Numbered from the stretch's first letter, positions 1 to 8,297 are shown. The stretch: DNA of 64,000 nucleotides from JAPLKB01 sp964532465 (GCA_964532465.1 CAZHHX010000009.1:1-64000), one strand, 5' to 3'. Numbers and translations: made by a program. The notes: generated by a model not told the origin, from the sequence alone.

Positions 1-120
1 TAGTGTCAATAAAACCTTAATTTACAAAAATTTGTTGTTTTTAAAGATGTCCCCTATGTCCCTATTTTCCGTTGTAAGGATACGTTATATCAAAGTTATT
101 TAGTTTTTATGGAACGTCCC

Positions 121-519
121 CTAAGTGCCCCCAAATAGTGCCTCAGATACAGCATACTGTTGAAGCACTATACCCGCACCAATAACCGCGCAGAGGCTAC
201 CGATAGAATACCACTTCGATAGAAAACTAAATCGGTTTTGAAGCCGCATGATGTTAATCAGTGCTGGCAATGTCAGTATAAAAATGGTCTCATGAATCGG
301 ATAATACAGCATTCCAATAGCCTCACGCAGCCGAAGTGTACCAACCAAAACTAAGCAGAATGATTCCAATAACCCCACTATAAGAACAATCACCGATACC
401 CATAACATCGTAAGAACAAGAAAAGGCAGTTTTGTAGTAACCTTCTTTAGAATAAATGCATAAACAATACTGGCAACAAATGCTGTCGGGAATGAGAGAA
501 TGATTCCTAATAATTCCAT
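121..519 (-). CDS. Small membrane protein in integron cassette, unknown function
   Basis: Product of 132 aa with four hydrophobic stretches at about residues 3-24, 32-63, 75-92 and 105-122, so probably an inner-membrane protein with four spans. No conserved motif was recognised. It is the cassette gene furthest from the integrase that is still in the window. It lies on the same strand as the rest of the array and directly follows the attC site at 535-597. Its own attC is not seen before the window edge; bases 1-120 hold nothing I can name. The ATG at 519 is the only good start. Unknown membrane proteins are common integron cassette cargo; no function is proposed. Confidence 0.6.
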   Translation of the reverse strand: MELLGIILSFPTAFVASIVYAFILKKVTTKLPFLVLTMLWVSVIVLIVGLLESFCLVLVGTLRLREAIGMLYYPIHETIFILTLPALINIMRLQNRFSFLSKWYSIGSLCAVIGAGIVLQQYAVSEALFGGT

Positions 520-534
520 ATTATTTCATTTTTG

Positions 535-597
535 CCTTAACATGTGGATCAGCCAGAGGCCATCTTTATGGCCGATTGGCTGCATCCTGTTGTTATG
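535..597 (-). repeat. attC recombination site 1 of the cassette array
   Basis: On the minus strand the site starts with a CATAAC R'' core, runs through AGCCAATCGGCC and GGCCTCTGGCT arms that can pair with each other, and ends in a GTTAAGG-like R' core. Length (about 60 bp), imperfect dyad symmetry and position between same-strand genes fit an integron attC. It ends the cassette carrying the two genes at 1518-653. Confidence 0.75.
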
Positions 598-652
598 AGT
601 GGCCTTGGTATGATCATCACTTCACAGCTCTCAATCCGATAACTGCGTCCAA

Positions 653-1168
653 TCAATAGCGTAGGCCCCGTTGTATCCGCTTCATTTCTTCTTCATATTT
701 TTTCATCTGTTTTGCCGTTTCGGCTTCTATATCGTTCCGTATTCGCTCTTGTATTTTTTCTTCGGTTTCGACGATACCCATTTCTTCAAGCTGACGCATA
801 ACAGCGGGGTGCTGAGTTCTTACTACGATTCTGGGTTTTCCAATAATATTATCCAAATTGACAATCGTATCAGTAAAAGAAAAACTATGCTTTCTAACTA
901 TTTCTATGCCTATAGAGCCACCATAATAGATTCTAAAAAATCCGGCCAGCGGGGCAAGCACTATAATAAGTATTACTATGATGGCAATAGGCGATATTTT
1001 ACGTTCCAAAACATTGATGACACGTAACACAGGAACATCTGAGGTTTTTTGTTCTACGGCATTTTTAGGTTCATCAAGCAATGCGCCACAAAACCTACAC
1101 TTTATTGCTTCTTTTTTTATTATTTCTGCGCAATAAGGGCATTTCTTTTCATCATCATTTGGCTCCAC
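653..1168 (-). CDS. Zinc-ribbon membrane protein, integron cassette gene
   Basis: Product of 171 aa. Near the N-terminus is a double CxxC zinc ribbon (CPYC and, about 14 residues on, CRFC), followed by a linker, one transmembrane segment at about residues 60-82 and a charged, coiled-coil-like C-terminus rich in Glu and Lys. I chose the GTG at 1168 over the TTG at 1171 because AGGAGG lies 5 nt upstream of the GTG. It follows the 110-aa gene by 17 nt with no attC between them, so both genes appear to share one cassette. The molecular role is unknown; the zinc ribbon suggests protein or nucleic-acid contact on the cytoplasmic side. Confidence 0.65.
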   Translation of the reverse strand: MEPNDDEKKCPYCAEIIKKEAIKCRFCGALLDEPKNAVEQKTSDVPVLRVINVLERKISPIAIIVILIIVLAPLAGFFRIYYGGSIGIEIVRKHSFSFTDTIVNLDNIIGKPRIVVRTQHPAVMRQLEEMGIVETEEKIQERIRNDIEAETAKQMKKYEEEMKRIQRGLRY

Positions 1169-1185
1169 CAATTCCTCCTTTCAGA

Positions 1186-1518
1186 TTATGATTCTTTTTC
1201 TCTCAAAAACCCTATAATACATCTAACTTCTTCCTTCTTAGGAAGATGAATCACCCGGACAAGAAGCTGTGAATAATGACAGATTACAAATGAATTGTTC
1301 TCTTTGTCATCGACGCCACTAAAGAGAAAAGTGTGTGGTTCAATATATTTGACTTCTTTAACGATTAGACCAAATGCTTCAATCAAGATGTCATGGTCTT
1401 GAGGGGCAAGATTGGTGAGTTCATCGACCGCCAGTTTAAGGGCAAGAAAAGCAGCCTCGCCTGTAACATAGTGTGAAAATGGTTTTACGTTTTTTAATAA
1501 ATCCTGGTAGTTATTCAT
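1186..1518 (-). CDS. Hypothetical protein, integron cassette gene
   Basis: Soluble product of 110 aa with no recognised domain. It is rich in hydrophobic beta-strand-like segments (for example around residues 68-92) and ends in a charged tail. The start at 1518 is supported by GAGGTGA 7-8 nt upstream, which overlaps the R' end of the attC at 1531-1587, the usual arrangement where the gene begins immediately inside the cassette. It probably forms a two-gene cassette with the zinc-ribbon gene downstream. No function can be proposed. Confidence 0.6.
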   Translation of the reverse strand: MNNYQDLLKNVKPFSHYVTGEAAFLALKLAVDELTNLAPQDHDILIEAFGLIVKEVKYIEPHTFLFSGVDDKENNSFVICHYSQLLVRVIHLPKKEEVRCIIGFLREKES

Positions 1519-1530
1519 CTATATATCACC

Positions 1531-1587
1531 TCATAACAACAAAATCAGCGACGGCTGTAAGACGTCCGCTGAATTGCATAGTTATCA
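1531..1587 (-). repeat. attC recombination site 2 of the cassette array
   Basis: Read on the minus strand: GATAAC core, then an ATTCAGCGGACG arm, a short spacer, a CGTCGCTGATTT arm and a GTTATGA core. Arms are complementary with the interruptions typical of attC. It closes the cassette that carries the 375-aa exported protein (2746-1619). Confidence 0.75.
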
Positions 1588-1618
1588 TTACTTCCTTGTC
1601 TCCTGTCAAAACTAATTC

Positions 1619-2746
1619 TCATAGACCATAATATTCTGAGTTGTAGATCTCTACAAACCTATTTTTTTTGAACGCAAAAACTTTGTAGCTGCTGCCTTCT
1701 GAATAACCGGCATGCAAGATAAGCTCGTCAATTCCATCTACATCAAGATCAACAGCAGCAATGAATTCCGGCCAATACTTATAATCGTATCTCAACGAGG
1801 GATCAATTTTATTTGACAGATAAATCGGCTTAAGACCATTTTTTGTAACATTAAAAATCCCCCATAGCATCATACCTTCAAAAAAAGGAGCGTCACTTTC
1901 TGTTTTCCAACGAATAATCCATAATGTTTCCTGCTTGGGATGTTTGCTATCGATGGTTGCCTTTATAGAGTGACCTTCTACAATTATTGATGAGGCTCTG
2001 AACTTTTTTTGATCTTTTCCTAATCGTTTCTTGACAATTGGCATATCTAATAATTTAGTGTACTCCTCAGGAAGAAAATGTGGTTCATCTATGCTATTTT
2101 TAATCTCAGTTGAAGGCAAACGTACTATGGGATATTTCTTTAAATTTCCGGCAATCCCAATAATTAAATCTTCATTAACACTAAAAGGGGATGTGTCATT
2201 AGGAACTTTTTCATGAGGATAAAAGGCCGTATTATTTTCTGGATATTCCGATCCCATATAAAAGCAACCGCTTTGACAGGCTGTGATTACTATTGCCAGT
2301 TTTGTAAATGATTTTTCGCCAAAAATATGGTTAATGCCAAGGATGTACCATTTCCTAGGATTTACAATATTCTGCTTTTCCTTAGTTTTCAATTTTGAAA
2401 ATGGCACGAAAAAAACGCATTCAGTCGAGGGTCTGTCGGGTGATCTATATGCATCTTTAGCAAGTCTATCTCTTTCTTTGCATAACGGAGGTTTCAACTC
2501 AAGTAAAAAAAGAGAATTTTCCTTATACTTATAGTGGAACCCGAGTCTCCATATTGGCTTTTTGGGTGGATTTGTAAATGGAATTGGGTCAATGAATTCT
2601 ATTTTCTTTTTAGTGTCTTCTTGAAAATTATACTTTTGGGATTTCACGGTTGCCGGTTGAACCAAGAGAAACGTTAAAATGAGAAGAAGTAATAATCTTC
2701 CACGCAATATCCAAGATAAGAATTTCTTTGTCCTTTTTCTAATCAT
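1619..2746 (-). CDS. Exported protein with FG-GAP-like calcium loop, integron cassette gene
   Basis: Product of 375 aa. A basic N-terminus followed by a hydrophobic run at about residues 14-32 looks like a signal peptide or membrane anchor. Near the C-terminus the segment DLDVDGIDELIL matches the Asp-rich loop of FG-GAP/VCBS-type beta-propeller repeats, which bind calcium. The rest gives no recognised domain. Unusually long for a cassette gene. Bounded by attC sites at 1531-1587 and 2771-2830, so it is a single-gene cassette. It is probably periplasmic or surface exposed; the function is unknown. Confidence 0.6.
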   Translation of the reverse strand: MIRKRTKKFLSWILRGRLLLLLILTFLLVQPATVKSQKYNFQEDTKKKIEFIDPIPFTNPPKKPIWRLGFHYKYKENSLFLLELKPPLCKERDRLAKDAYRSPDRPSTECVFFVPFSKLKTKEKQNIVNPRKWYILGINHIFGEKSFTKLAIVITACQSGCFYMGSEYPENNTAFYPHEKVPNDTSPFSVNEDLIIGIAGNLKKYPIVRLPSTEIKNSIDEPHFLPEEYTKLLDMPIVKKRLGKDQKKFRASSIIVEGHSIKATIDSKHPKQETLWIIRWKTESDAPFFEGMMLWGIFNVTKNGLKPIYLSNKIDPSLRYDYKYWPEFIAAVDLDVDGIDELILHAGYSEGSSYKVFAFKKNRFVEIYNSEYYGL

Positions 2747-2770
2747 AATCTCTTTGCCACTGGTTTATAC

Positions 2771-2830
2771 TGATAACAAAAAGGTCAGCGAGACGCGCTT
2801 CTTGCGGATTCGCTGCACCGCCTGGTTAGC
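2771..2830 (-). repeat. attC recombination site 3 of the cassette array
   Basis: Minus strand: GCTAACC core, GTGCAGCGAATCCGC arm, GCGTCTCGCTGACC arm, GTTATC core, total about 60 bp. It separates the SHOCT-protein genes from the exported-protein cassette. Confidence 0.75.
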
Positions 2831-2836
2831 TTTTAT

Positions 2837-3349
2837 TCATATACTTAAGACGAGCTTTTTTCGCTTCTGCTCGTACTCGTCGTCTGTTAATAAGCCTAGG
2901 TCGTGAGCTTCCTTAAGTTTTTTTAGCAATGCAACTGAATCTACAGAGGCTTTGACAGGTGACGAATTAGGCTTAACTATTGCTTTAAGCGATTTTAGCA
3001 GTTGCTTCTTTACAGCAAGGCCTGTTTTAATGGAACGAACAATTTCTTGTGACTCTCTCTTTCCTTCTGTGATTCTGGATCGCTTCTCCGCCACGTCTTT
3101 TGCAATAGCTGCGTTGGAAATTGCTGCTGCTGAACGCATTGCGGATCGAAATTTGGAGCCGAGCAGTATGCCGCCGATTCCTCGTCCCATACCTTGATTC
3201 TTTGCTCGGGCCTCAGCTGCACTTCGAGACAAACTAACCGATGCGTCCGCCCACTGTATGGTTGTTTGTTTTGCTTGTTCCAACTTGTAAACAAGAGCCT
3301 CGATCTCTTTTTCAACTACTGCAATTTCTTCAAGTGTTGTATTAAACAT
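2837..3349 (-). CDS. SHOCT-domain protein, integron cassette gene
   Basis: Product of 170 aa. Residues 1-60 look helical and charged, the middle is Ala/Gly/Arg rich, and the C-terminal 30 residues form a SHOCT (short C-terminal) domain, recognisable by the pattern LKEAHDLGLLTDDEYEQKR. SHOCT modules are thought to mediate oligomerisation or targeting. I chose ATG 3349 over the TTG at 3367 because AGGAG precedes it by about 9 nt. No clear attC separates it from the next SHOCT gene (3922-3443), so they may share a cassette or the intervening attC has decayed. Confidence 0.65.
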   Translation of the reverse strand: MFNTTLEEIAVVEKEIEALVYKLEQAKQTTIQWADASVSLSRSAAEARAKNQGMGRGIGGILLGSKFRSAMRSAAAISNAAIAKDVAEKRSRITEGKRESQEIVRSIKTGLAVKKQLLKSLKAIVKPNSSPVKASVDSVALLKKLKEAHDLGLLTDDEYEQKRKKLVLSI

Positions 3350-3442
3350 CAGCGCTTCTCCTTGCAAAGTGACATAGCTATCGTATTATCTAAATTGGTG
3401 ATTTCTTCTTTATCATAAATGCCCTATCAAATAAAGTTAGTA

Positions 3443-3922
3443 TTATTTCATTAAATCCAACTTTTTCTTTTCAAATTCATCTTTAGTAATTATGCCTGCA
3501 TCAAATAACTGTTTGAATTTTAAAATCTCATCTGCAACAGAAAATCCTTGAGTTTTACTATTGTTTTTCAAGGTTCTGATTTTTTCATCAATATATTCTT
3601 TCACTTTTAAAGCTTCTTGCGACAATTGCTTTTGCACTGTCATTGATGGATTTGAAAATGTATATCTATTCTCGTTAGAAGCGCCCAAGATAGAACCTCC
3701 CGGCCTATCATTTGAGCCAGCAAATGTAAATTCAATAAATCCAGCTGTCCATTTAGCTTCTTTAAATTGAACAGAAGTTAAATCATTATAGTAAATAGTT
3801 TTCTCACCTGAAAGACCCCTAGTCAATACGCCCATTACACCTTTTTGAGTTAATATTAGATAGTCTTCATATACCTTTAGAACCATTCCTACTGAACTTG
3901 TAAGTTCAAATACTGGATCCAT
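3443..3922 (-). CDS. bPH-like plus SHOCT domain protein, integron cassette gene
   Basis: Product of 159 aa. Residues 10-105 form a beta-rich domain resembling the bacterial PH-like domain (DUF4429 group) commonly found before SHOCT; residues about 128-159 are a SHOCT domain (FKQLFDAGIITKDEFEKKK). GAGGAGG lies about 6 nt before the ATG at 3922. It is the gene nearest the integrase in the array and therefore the most recently gained cassette in the usual integron model, apart from the ORF-less unit at 4008-4333. Role unknown. Confidence 0.7.
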   Translation of the reverse strand: MDPVFELTSSVGMVLKVYEDYLILTQKGVMGVLTRGLSGEKTIYYNDLTSVQFKEAKWTAGFIEFTFAGSNDRPGGSILGASNENRYTFSNPSMTVQKQLSQEALKVKEYIDEKIRTLKNNSKTQGFSVADEILKFKQLFDAGIITKDEFEKKKLDLMK

Positions 3923-3944
3923 AATTCCCTCCTCTTTCGTCTAT

Positions 3945-4007
3945 GCTAACACAAAGCTGAGCCAGAGGCAGGCTTTATTGCCGATTGGCTCCAGCGTTTT
4001 GTTGGAA
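3945..4007 (-). repeat. attC recombination site 4, integrase-proximal
   Basis: On the minus strand it begins TTCCAAC, continues GCTGGAGCCAAT, has a CGGCAATAAAGCCTGCC centre, then TCTGGCTCAGC and a GTGTTAGC core. Dyad arms and about 63-bp length fit attC. Its position between the first cassette gene and the 4008-4333 repeat means the repeat itself occupies the place of a first, ORF-less cassette. Confidence 0.75.
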
Positions 4008-4333
4008 TTTTTTTGCCTCTATCAGCTTTTCCATGTTTTTATTTTATTATATCTTCTATTCCGTTTTTTGTCTTTATTCTTATCTCAACTTTCAATAAAA
4101 GGAAAACCTACTATTTTCAGAAACCGTCTTGTTTTATTGTACTCTATAATAAACATATTTTATAGGGTTTCCATATTTTCTTTCACATTGAAAGAAAAAT
4201 TTACTTAATTGCTAAATCCATTGCCTGCGTTGGGTCTACAGAGAACTTAATTTTTGTTACAACTATTGTAACAAATACTGTGGACACTGTGTCTATAATT
4301 GCTAAAATGATCAAAAATAAATTAATTTCCCAT
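4008..4333 (+). repeat. Family B multi-hairpin repeat, copy B1
   Basis: Homologous (same order of blocks) to copies at 5969-6172, 51700-51912, 53788-53972 and 60592-60890. Blocks in order: a TGCCTCTATC block, a TTTATTCTTATCTCAAC block, CTGTACTCTATAATAAACAT-like block, hairpin TTTTCTTTC/GAAAGAAAA, ACTTAATTG block, an imperfect CC..GG hairpin, hairpin TTGTTACAA/TTGTAACAA, hairpin GACAC/GTGTC, and an end near GGGAAAT on the other strand. Arm sequences differ from other copies but still pair. It lies between attC site 4 and the integrase and takes the position of the first cassette. Confidence 0.7.
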
Positions 4334-4483
4334 AATCTGGTTCCAACATATATTAGATGTACGCATGTACATCAGTTATCCCTCTTAAACTCATATTGTT
4401 CTGTAATATTAGTATTCTATCGCATGGTGGAATTTTATGTCAATATTAAATATTAATTAATTCAGTAAGATTATGAAATATGA

Positions 4484-4489
4484 TATAAT
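4484..4489 (+). promoter_or_regulatory. Candidate -10 box of the integrase promoter
   Basis: TATAAT at 4484-4489, with only a weak -35 candidate (TTCAGT, 17-bp spacing). It is followed by two dyads: CTGTATATTACAG at 4494-4506, and AATCAGT-GCTA-ACTGATT at 4514-4531, whose centre contains GCTAAC, an integron core-like hexamer. One of these could be an operator or part of attI. The match is by eye only. Confidence 0.35.
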
Positions 4490-4547
4490 GATTCTGTATA
4501 TTACAGACTACATAATCAGTGCTAACTGATTGATTTGGATAGTAATT

Positions 4548-5909
4548 ATGGATAACTCAGATTCAAAGCAATATACGGCAGCCATGAGGTTCTGGGACGC
4601 TTTCCGGGCCTGTGTGGAGGAAAACAGGATAGATCATAGCCGTTCCGCTTATTATGTAAAATGGGCGCAAGCATTCTATCGGTTTTTCCCTGGAAAGGGG
4701 CTTCGTGAAAGAACGAAACAGGATATTGAGACATTTCTTGCAGACGTAGGCAAACAGGCCGGCAGCGCTGACTGGCAGGCAAAACAGGCTGAATATTCTT
4801 TAAAGATTCTCTATGAAATATTCCTACCCAATTATATTCCACAAAACAAAGCAGATCAGACGCAAGAGATTGAAAAAGAGAGAGAAGATAAGAATATTTC
4901 CCTCAAAGCAGGTGTTTTCCGTGATCGTGTAATTCCCGGTGAAGTGGAACGGCTTTTTTCTCCTCTTCTCGAAGCCCTGAAAACAGAAATCCGCAGCCGC
5001 CATTACTCAATACGTACCGAATCCGCCTATGTTGACTGGGTAAGACGCTTCATAGCCTTTCATAATTACAGTGACCCCGTAAACCTTGATTCTGCTTCAG
5101 TGAAAACCTATCTTGATTATCTCGCGGTAAAAAGAGAGATTGCGGCAAGCACTCAGAATCAGGCCCTTAATGCCCTTGTATTTTTCTTTAATAATATTGT
5201 TAAAAGACCTATCGAAGATATGGAATCATTCATCCGAGCAAAACGTCCGCAACGGCTTCCCGAGGTGATGACAAGGGATGAAATCCAGACGCTTTTTGAT
5301 AACATGGAAGGGATCCCTGCACTTATGGCCGGACTAATGTATGGAGGCGGCTTACGGCTAATGGAATGTGTCCGGCTTCGTGTAATGGATATTGATTTTT
5401 CACGTCGTCAGGTTATGATACGGGACGGAAAAGGGCAGAAGGACCGTGTAACCATGCTGCCCGAGCGTTTTACCGGTGCCCTGCAACAGCATCTTGCGCA
5501 GATAAGGGCTTTTTATGATGAGGATCGCTCCAAGGGTATCCCCGGCGTTTATATGTGGCCTGCTCTGGCACGTAAGTACCCGAAGGCTGCCATAGAATGG
5601 AAATGGCAATATGTGTTTCCTGCGAGAAACCTCTCTGTTGACCCGAGAAGCGGTACTGTACGACGTCATCACATCAGTGAGAGTCTTGTTCAAAAGGCTG
5701 TTAAAGATGCTGCGAACAAAGCCGGGCTTACAAAGAGAATCAGTTGCCATACATTACGCCATTCCTTTGCCACCCATCTTCTTGAAGCCCGTTACGATAT
5801 TCGCACTGTTCAGGAATTGCTGGGTCATGCCGATGTTTCTACGACAATGATATATACACATGTGCTGAACAGGCCGGGTATCTCTGTCATGAGCCCGGCT
5901 GATTTCTGA
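4548..5909 (+). CDS. intI: Integron integrase (tyrosine recombinase), N-terminally extended
   Basis: Product of 453 aa that recombines attC and attI sites. The C-terminal catalytic domain has the full tyrosine recombinase set: Arg about 270 (GGGLRLMEC), Lys in GKGQKDR, HTLRHSFATHL (His/Arg about 401/404), LLGHADV and the nucleophile Tyr about 436 in MIYTHVLNRPG. The integron-specific insertion is present (ALARKYPKA, then DPRSGTVRRHH at about 335-375). IntI proteins are usually about 320-340 aa; here about 120 extra N-terminal residues look like a second SAM-like core-binding domain (SAYYVKWAQAFYRFF, compare ESAYVDWVRRFIAFH in the normal domain). ATG 4548 was preferred over TTG 4530. No strong ribosome binding site. 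Divergent from the cassette genes, as expected. Confidence 0.92.
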   Translation: MDNSDSKQYTAAMRFWDAFRACVEENRIDHSRSAYYVKWAQAFYRFFPGKGLRERTKQDIETFLADVGKQAGSADWQAKQAEYSLKILYEIFLPNYIPQNKADQTQEIEKEREDKNISLKAGVFRDRVIPGEVERLFSPLLEALKTEIRSRHYSIRTESAYVDWVRRFIAFHNYSDPVNLDSASVKTYLDYLAVKREIAASTQNQALNALVFFFNNIVKRPIEDMESFIRAKRPQRLPEVMTRDEIQTLFDNMEGIPALMAGLMYGGGLRLMECVRLRVMDIDFSRRQVMIRDGKGQKDRVTMLPERFTGALQQHLAQIRAFYDEDRSKGIPGVYMWPALARKYPKAAIEWKWQYVFPARNLSVDPRSGTVRRHHISESLVQKAVKDAANKAGLTKRISCHTLRHSFATHLLEARYDIRTVQELLGHADVSTTMIYTHVLNRPGISVMSPADF

Positions 5910-5968
5910 TTTACCGATGGTGTTTTACAAAGTAATGGAGAAGAAAACGGGCAGGTTTAGAGGGTCTT

Positions 5969-6172
5969 CCTGTACTTCATAATATACATTATAAAACGGT
6001 TTTCATATTTTTCCTGCACGTTGCAAGAAAAATATATCTAATTGTCCTAATCAAAGCCTGTATTGGTTTTACAAGGATTTTGCTTTTTGCTCCAACTGTT
6101 GGAGCAACTTTGTAGACACTGTGTCTACAAAGTTTCATTTTTGATTATTTATGACTGTTTGCTTTATTTCCG
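5969..6172 (+). repeat. Family B multi-hairpin repeat, copy B2
   Basis: Starts CCTGTACTTCATAATATACAT, then hairpin TTTTTCCTGC/GCAAGAAAAA, TCTAATTG, an AAGCCTGTATTGGTTTTAC block, hairpin TTGCTCCAA/TTGGAGCAA, hairpin TTTGTAGACAC/GTGTCTACAAA, and a TTTATTTCCGG end. Same orientation as B1, so the integrase gene lies between two direct copies. The upstream half and attC found at B1 are missing here. It lies on the 3' side of the minus-strand PP2C gene. Confidence 0.7.
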
Positions 6173-6205
6173 GCTATACCTTTTAATTGAAATACGGGAA
6201 GGAAG

Positions 6206-6277
6206 GACCGTGGGACGAGGTGAAGAACGTAGGACGTGGGACGTTCAGTCGCTTACGCTCCTTGGGACGTGGGACGA
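6206..6277. repeat. Family C word-type repeat, copy C1
   Basis: Runs of the words ACGTAGGACG, ACGTGGGACG and GGGACGTGGGACG around a CGCTTACGCTC block. A second island made of the same words, with both orientations, is at 36811-36910. No coding potential. Confidence 0.55.
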
Positions 6278-6281
6278 AAAT

Positions 6282-6310
6282 GTAGTGGTTACAACAGTTG
6301 TAACCACTAC
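6282..6310. repeat. Perfect 13-bp inverted repeat
   Basis: GTAGTGGTTACAA, a CAG loop, then the exact complement TTGTAACCACTAC. The core is like the TTGTTACAA/TTGTAACAA hairpin inside B1, so it may be a detached family B hairpin. Bases 6311-6464 hold nothing I can name. Confidence 0.6.
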
Positions 6311-6464
6311 TAAAATATACGGAAACACCTGTACTTATAGTACATTACGCTGGATCATTCTTAAAACTGGTTTGAAGAATTTTTAGTGTATTGTTATCAG
6401 AGAATTACATGAAAATTGGTTACTAAAATTAAAAAACCAAAACAATGCGGGAGGCAAGGTAATG

Positions 6465-6795
6465 TCGATATATTTTATGAAAAATTGACACTGCGTAGGA
6501 GTATAAACAAGCTTATACAGGCAAATGTCAGAAGGAAGAATTATGGGAAATGAAGAAATCATTCTTCATTTCCGCCGGATTAGCATCAGCGTGAAGGCTG
6601 ATGCTAATCCGGCTTGGAGTGGGCGACGGCATGATGCAAATGGCTCAGATGTGGATGGGCTGTAAGCTTTGCAGGCCGTAATCGTACTGAACGTACGATG
6701 GAGGATCGCAAGGCGCGGCAGACCGCGGGGTACCCGCTTGCGGGTCATGAACATTTGCATCATGCCGTTGACCGTCAAAGAGAAAAACCTGTAAA
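6465..6795 (+). repeat. Family A structured element, copy A1
   Basis: Contains an AAATGAAG/CTTCATTT hairpin, hairpin 1 (6575-6612; CCGGATTAGCATCAGC pairs with its exact complement), and the long hairpin (6621-6773) whose outer arms are GGGCGACGGCATGATGCAAA and the complementary CATTTGCATCATGCCGTTG. The conserved core with the ATCGTAC/GTACGAT hairpin lies inside. An extra ACCCGCTTGCGGGT hairpin interrupts the right arm. This is the only copy that does not face a gene start; it lies downstream of the PP2C gene in the opposite orientation. The ends are less clear than in A3. Confidence 0.75.
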
Positions 6796-6814
6796 AGCAA
6801 CGTGTAAAAAAACG

Positions 6815-8014
6815 CTACAAAAATTCTATTCTGAGCATGGAGAAATCATCGGCCAGGTCTTTTCCGCCGTGCATTTCCTGAAGGGTAGTGTATAGGGCAT
6901 CTATCTCGGAGGCATCATCTTTTGAAGGTTCTTTGATAAATTCTTTTAACTCTGCAAAACTCCACATGGAGCCATCCGGTCTGTCAACTTCAAAAGCGCC
7001 GTCAGAAAAGACATAGAGCCTTGACGGGATTTCAACTTCAACGGAACCGCTTTTATACACAATATCAGGCATACCGCCGATAAACATATTCTGTGATCCC
7101 AGTTCTTTAATCTCTGCGGAGGGTGATATAAGCAAAGCCGCCGGGTGACCCGCGCTGGCATAGGCAATTGTTTTTGTGGCCTTATTAAAGACACCGTACC
7201 ACATGGTAAAGTAGAGATTATTCTGCTGTTCCATCTGAAAAGTTTCGTTCAGGGTAGTCAGCACCTCTTCCGGTATTCTGAAATTCGTATTCGGCAATGT
7301 CTGCGATCGGAGCACATTAAGGGCGGAAACCGAAAGCAGAGCTGGCCCCACACCGTGGTCGCACACATCGAGAAGATACATGGCAAAGTGGTCTTCGTCA
7401 ATCCAGTGATATCCGAGAGAATCACCGCCAAGCTGAGTTGAAGGCATATAGCGCCAGTCCGTGTGAATGTCCCCTTCCCTGACAGGCTGCGGCAGAAGAG
7501 AGACTACGTATTCAGCCGCGCTGGCAAGCTGGGCAGCCAATACCTGCTGGCTCTTAAAAAGCGCCTCATATGCTTCATTTCTCTGAAGAAGGGCGATATA
7601 CCCTTTTGAGTGGTAGCGAATCCTGGCAATCAGTTCGATTCTGTCAGGCAGCTTGACAAGATAATCGTTCGCGCCGACTGCAAAGGCGTCGGCCTTGGTT
7701 ACTGCTTCTTCTTTACTGGAAAGGACTATAAGCGGCACATCCTTTAACGTCCTGTGGGCTCTGAAGAATTTTACCAGGGTTAATCCGTCGATCTCCGGCA
7801 TGACAAGGTCCTGGAGTATAACTGTAGGGGAGACCTTGGCTGCCATTTTTATCGCTTCAGTAGGGTCCTGGCAATAGTGAAATATAATGTCCTCTTCAGG
7901 TTCAAGCATACGCCTTACCATTTCACCCACTATAGGCTGGTCATCCACCAGAAGCACCGTAATGTCATGTCTGCTCAAAGGTTCAACAAATTGTTTATTA
8001 TCAGGGTTATTCAT
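6815..8014 (-). CDS. Response regulator with PP2C/SpoIIE-type phosphatase output
   Basis: Product of 399 aa. Residues about 17-135 are a receiver domain (LLVDDQP acidic pair, phosphoacceptor Asp in LQDLVMPEIDG, Lys in YLVKLPD). A helical linker leads to a SpoIIE-like Ser/Thr phosphatase domain from about 170 to the end (GGDSLGYHW, LLDVCDHGVGPALLS, SDGAFE, DDFSMLRI carry the metal-binding Asp residues). Such proteins usually dephosphorylate STAS-type anti-sigma antagonists. It stands where wspR would be at the end of the Wsp-like operon but is separated from cheB by an A element and a MITE. SD AAGGAAGG precedes ATG 8014. A plausible partner, by inference, is the STAS protein at 37111. Confidence 0.88.
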   Translation of the reverse strand: MNNPDNKQFVEPLSRHDITVLLVDDQPIVGEMVRRMLEPEEDIIFHYCQDPTEAIKMAAKVSPTVILQDLVMPEIDGLTLVKFFRAHRTLKDVPLIVLSSKEEAVTKADAFAVGANDYLVKLPDRIELIARIRYHSKGYIALLQRNEAYEALFKSQQVLAAQLASAAEYVVSLLPQPVREGDIHTDWRYMPSTQLGGDSLGYHWIDEDHFAMYLLDVCDHGVGPALLSVSALNVLRSQTLPNTNFRIPEEVLTTLNETFQMEQQNNLYFTMWYGVFNKATKTIAYASAGHPAALLISPSAEIKELGSQNMFIGGMPDIVYKSGSVEVEIPSRLYVFSDGAFEVDRPDGSMWSFAELKEFIKEPSKDDASEIDALYTTLQEMHGGKDLADDFSMLRIEFL

Positions 8015-8026
8015 GCAGCCTTCCTT

Positions 8027-8297
8027 GGTTTTTTAATTTGTGCTGTTCTATTTGTTCTCTTGGTCGGGCAACGGCATGGAAGTAAGGTTTCATTACGAGC
8101 TTAGCCGAGTAAAAATACTCATCTGCGGCGGTCTGCTGCGCTTTGCGATCCTCCATCGTACATACAGTACGATTACGGCCTGCAAAGCTTACAGCCCCTC
8201 CACATCTGCGGCATTTCTTCCATGCCGTTGCCCACTCAACCCATATTGGCATAAGCCTCCAATCGCTTATGCCAATATGGGAAATAAAAAGACAGAA
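8027..8297 (-). repeat. Family A structured element, copy A2
   Basis: Reverse orientation. Long hairpin between 8065-8082 (CGGGCAACGGCATGGAAG) and its complement at 8216-8233. Hairpin 1 at 8240-8281 has a perfect 17-bp stem (CCCATATTGGCATAAGC), a sequence unlike the CCGGATT stems of the other copies. The core with ATCGTAC/GTACGAT is conserved. It ends 12 nt before the start of the PP2C response regulator on the same strand. Its distal end abuts the MITE at 8298-8448. Confidence 0.78.

Noticed and set aside
671..1027. Plus-strand ORFs across the cassette array (for example 671-1027, 2283-2534)
   Set aside because: Antisense shadows of the cassette genes, which have good ribosome binding sites and attC context on the minus strand.
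4494..4506. CTGTATATTACAG as an SOS (LexA) box of the integrase
   Set aside because: CTG-N7-CAG does not have the N10 spacing of the E. coli box, and the LexA motif of this lineage is not known to me; kept only as a possible operator.
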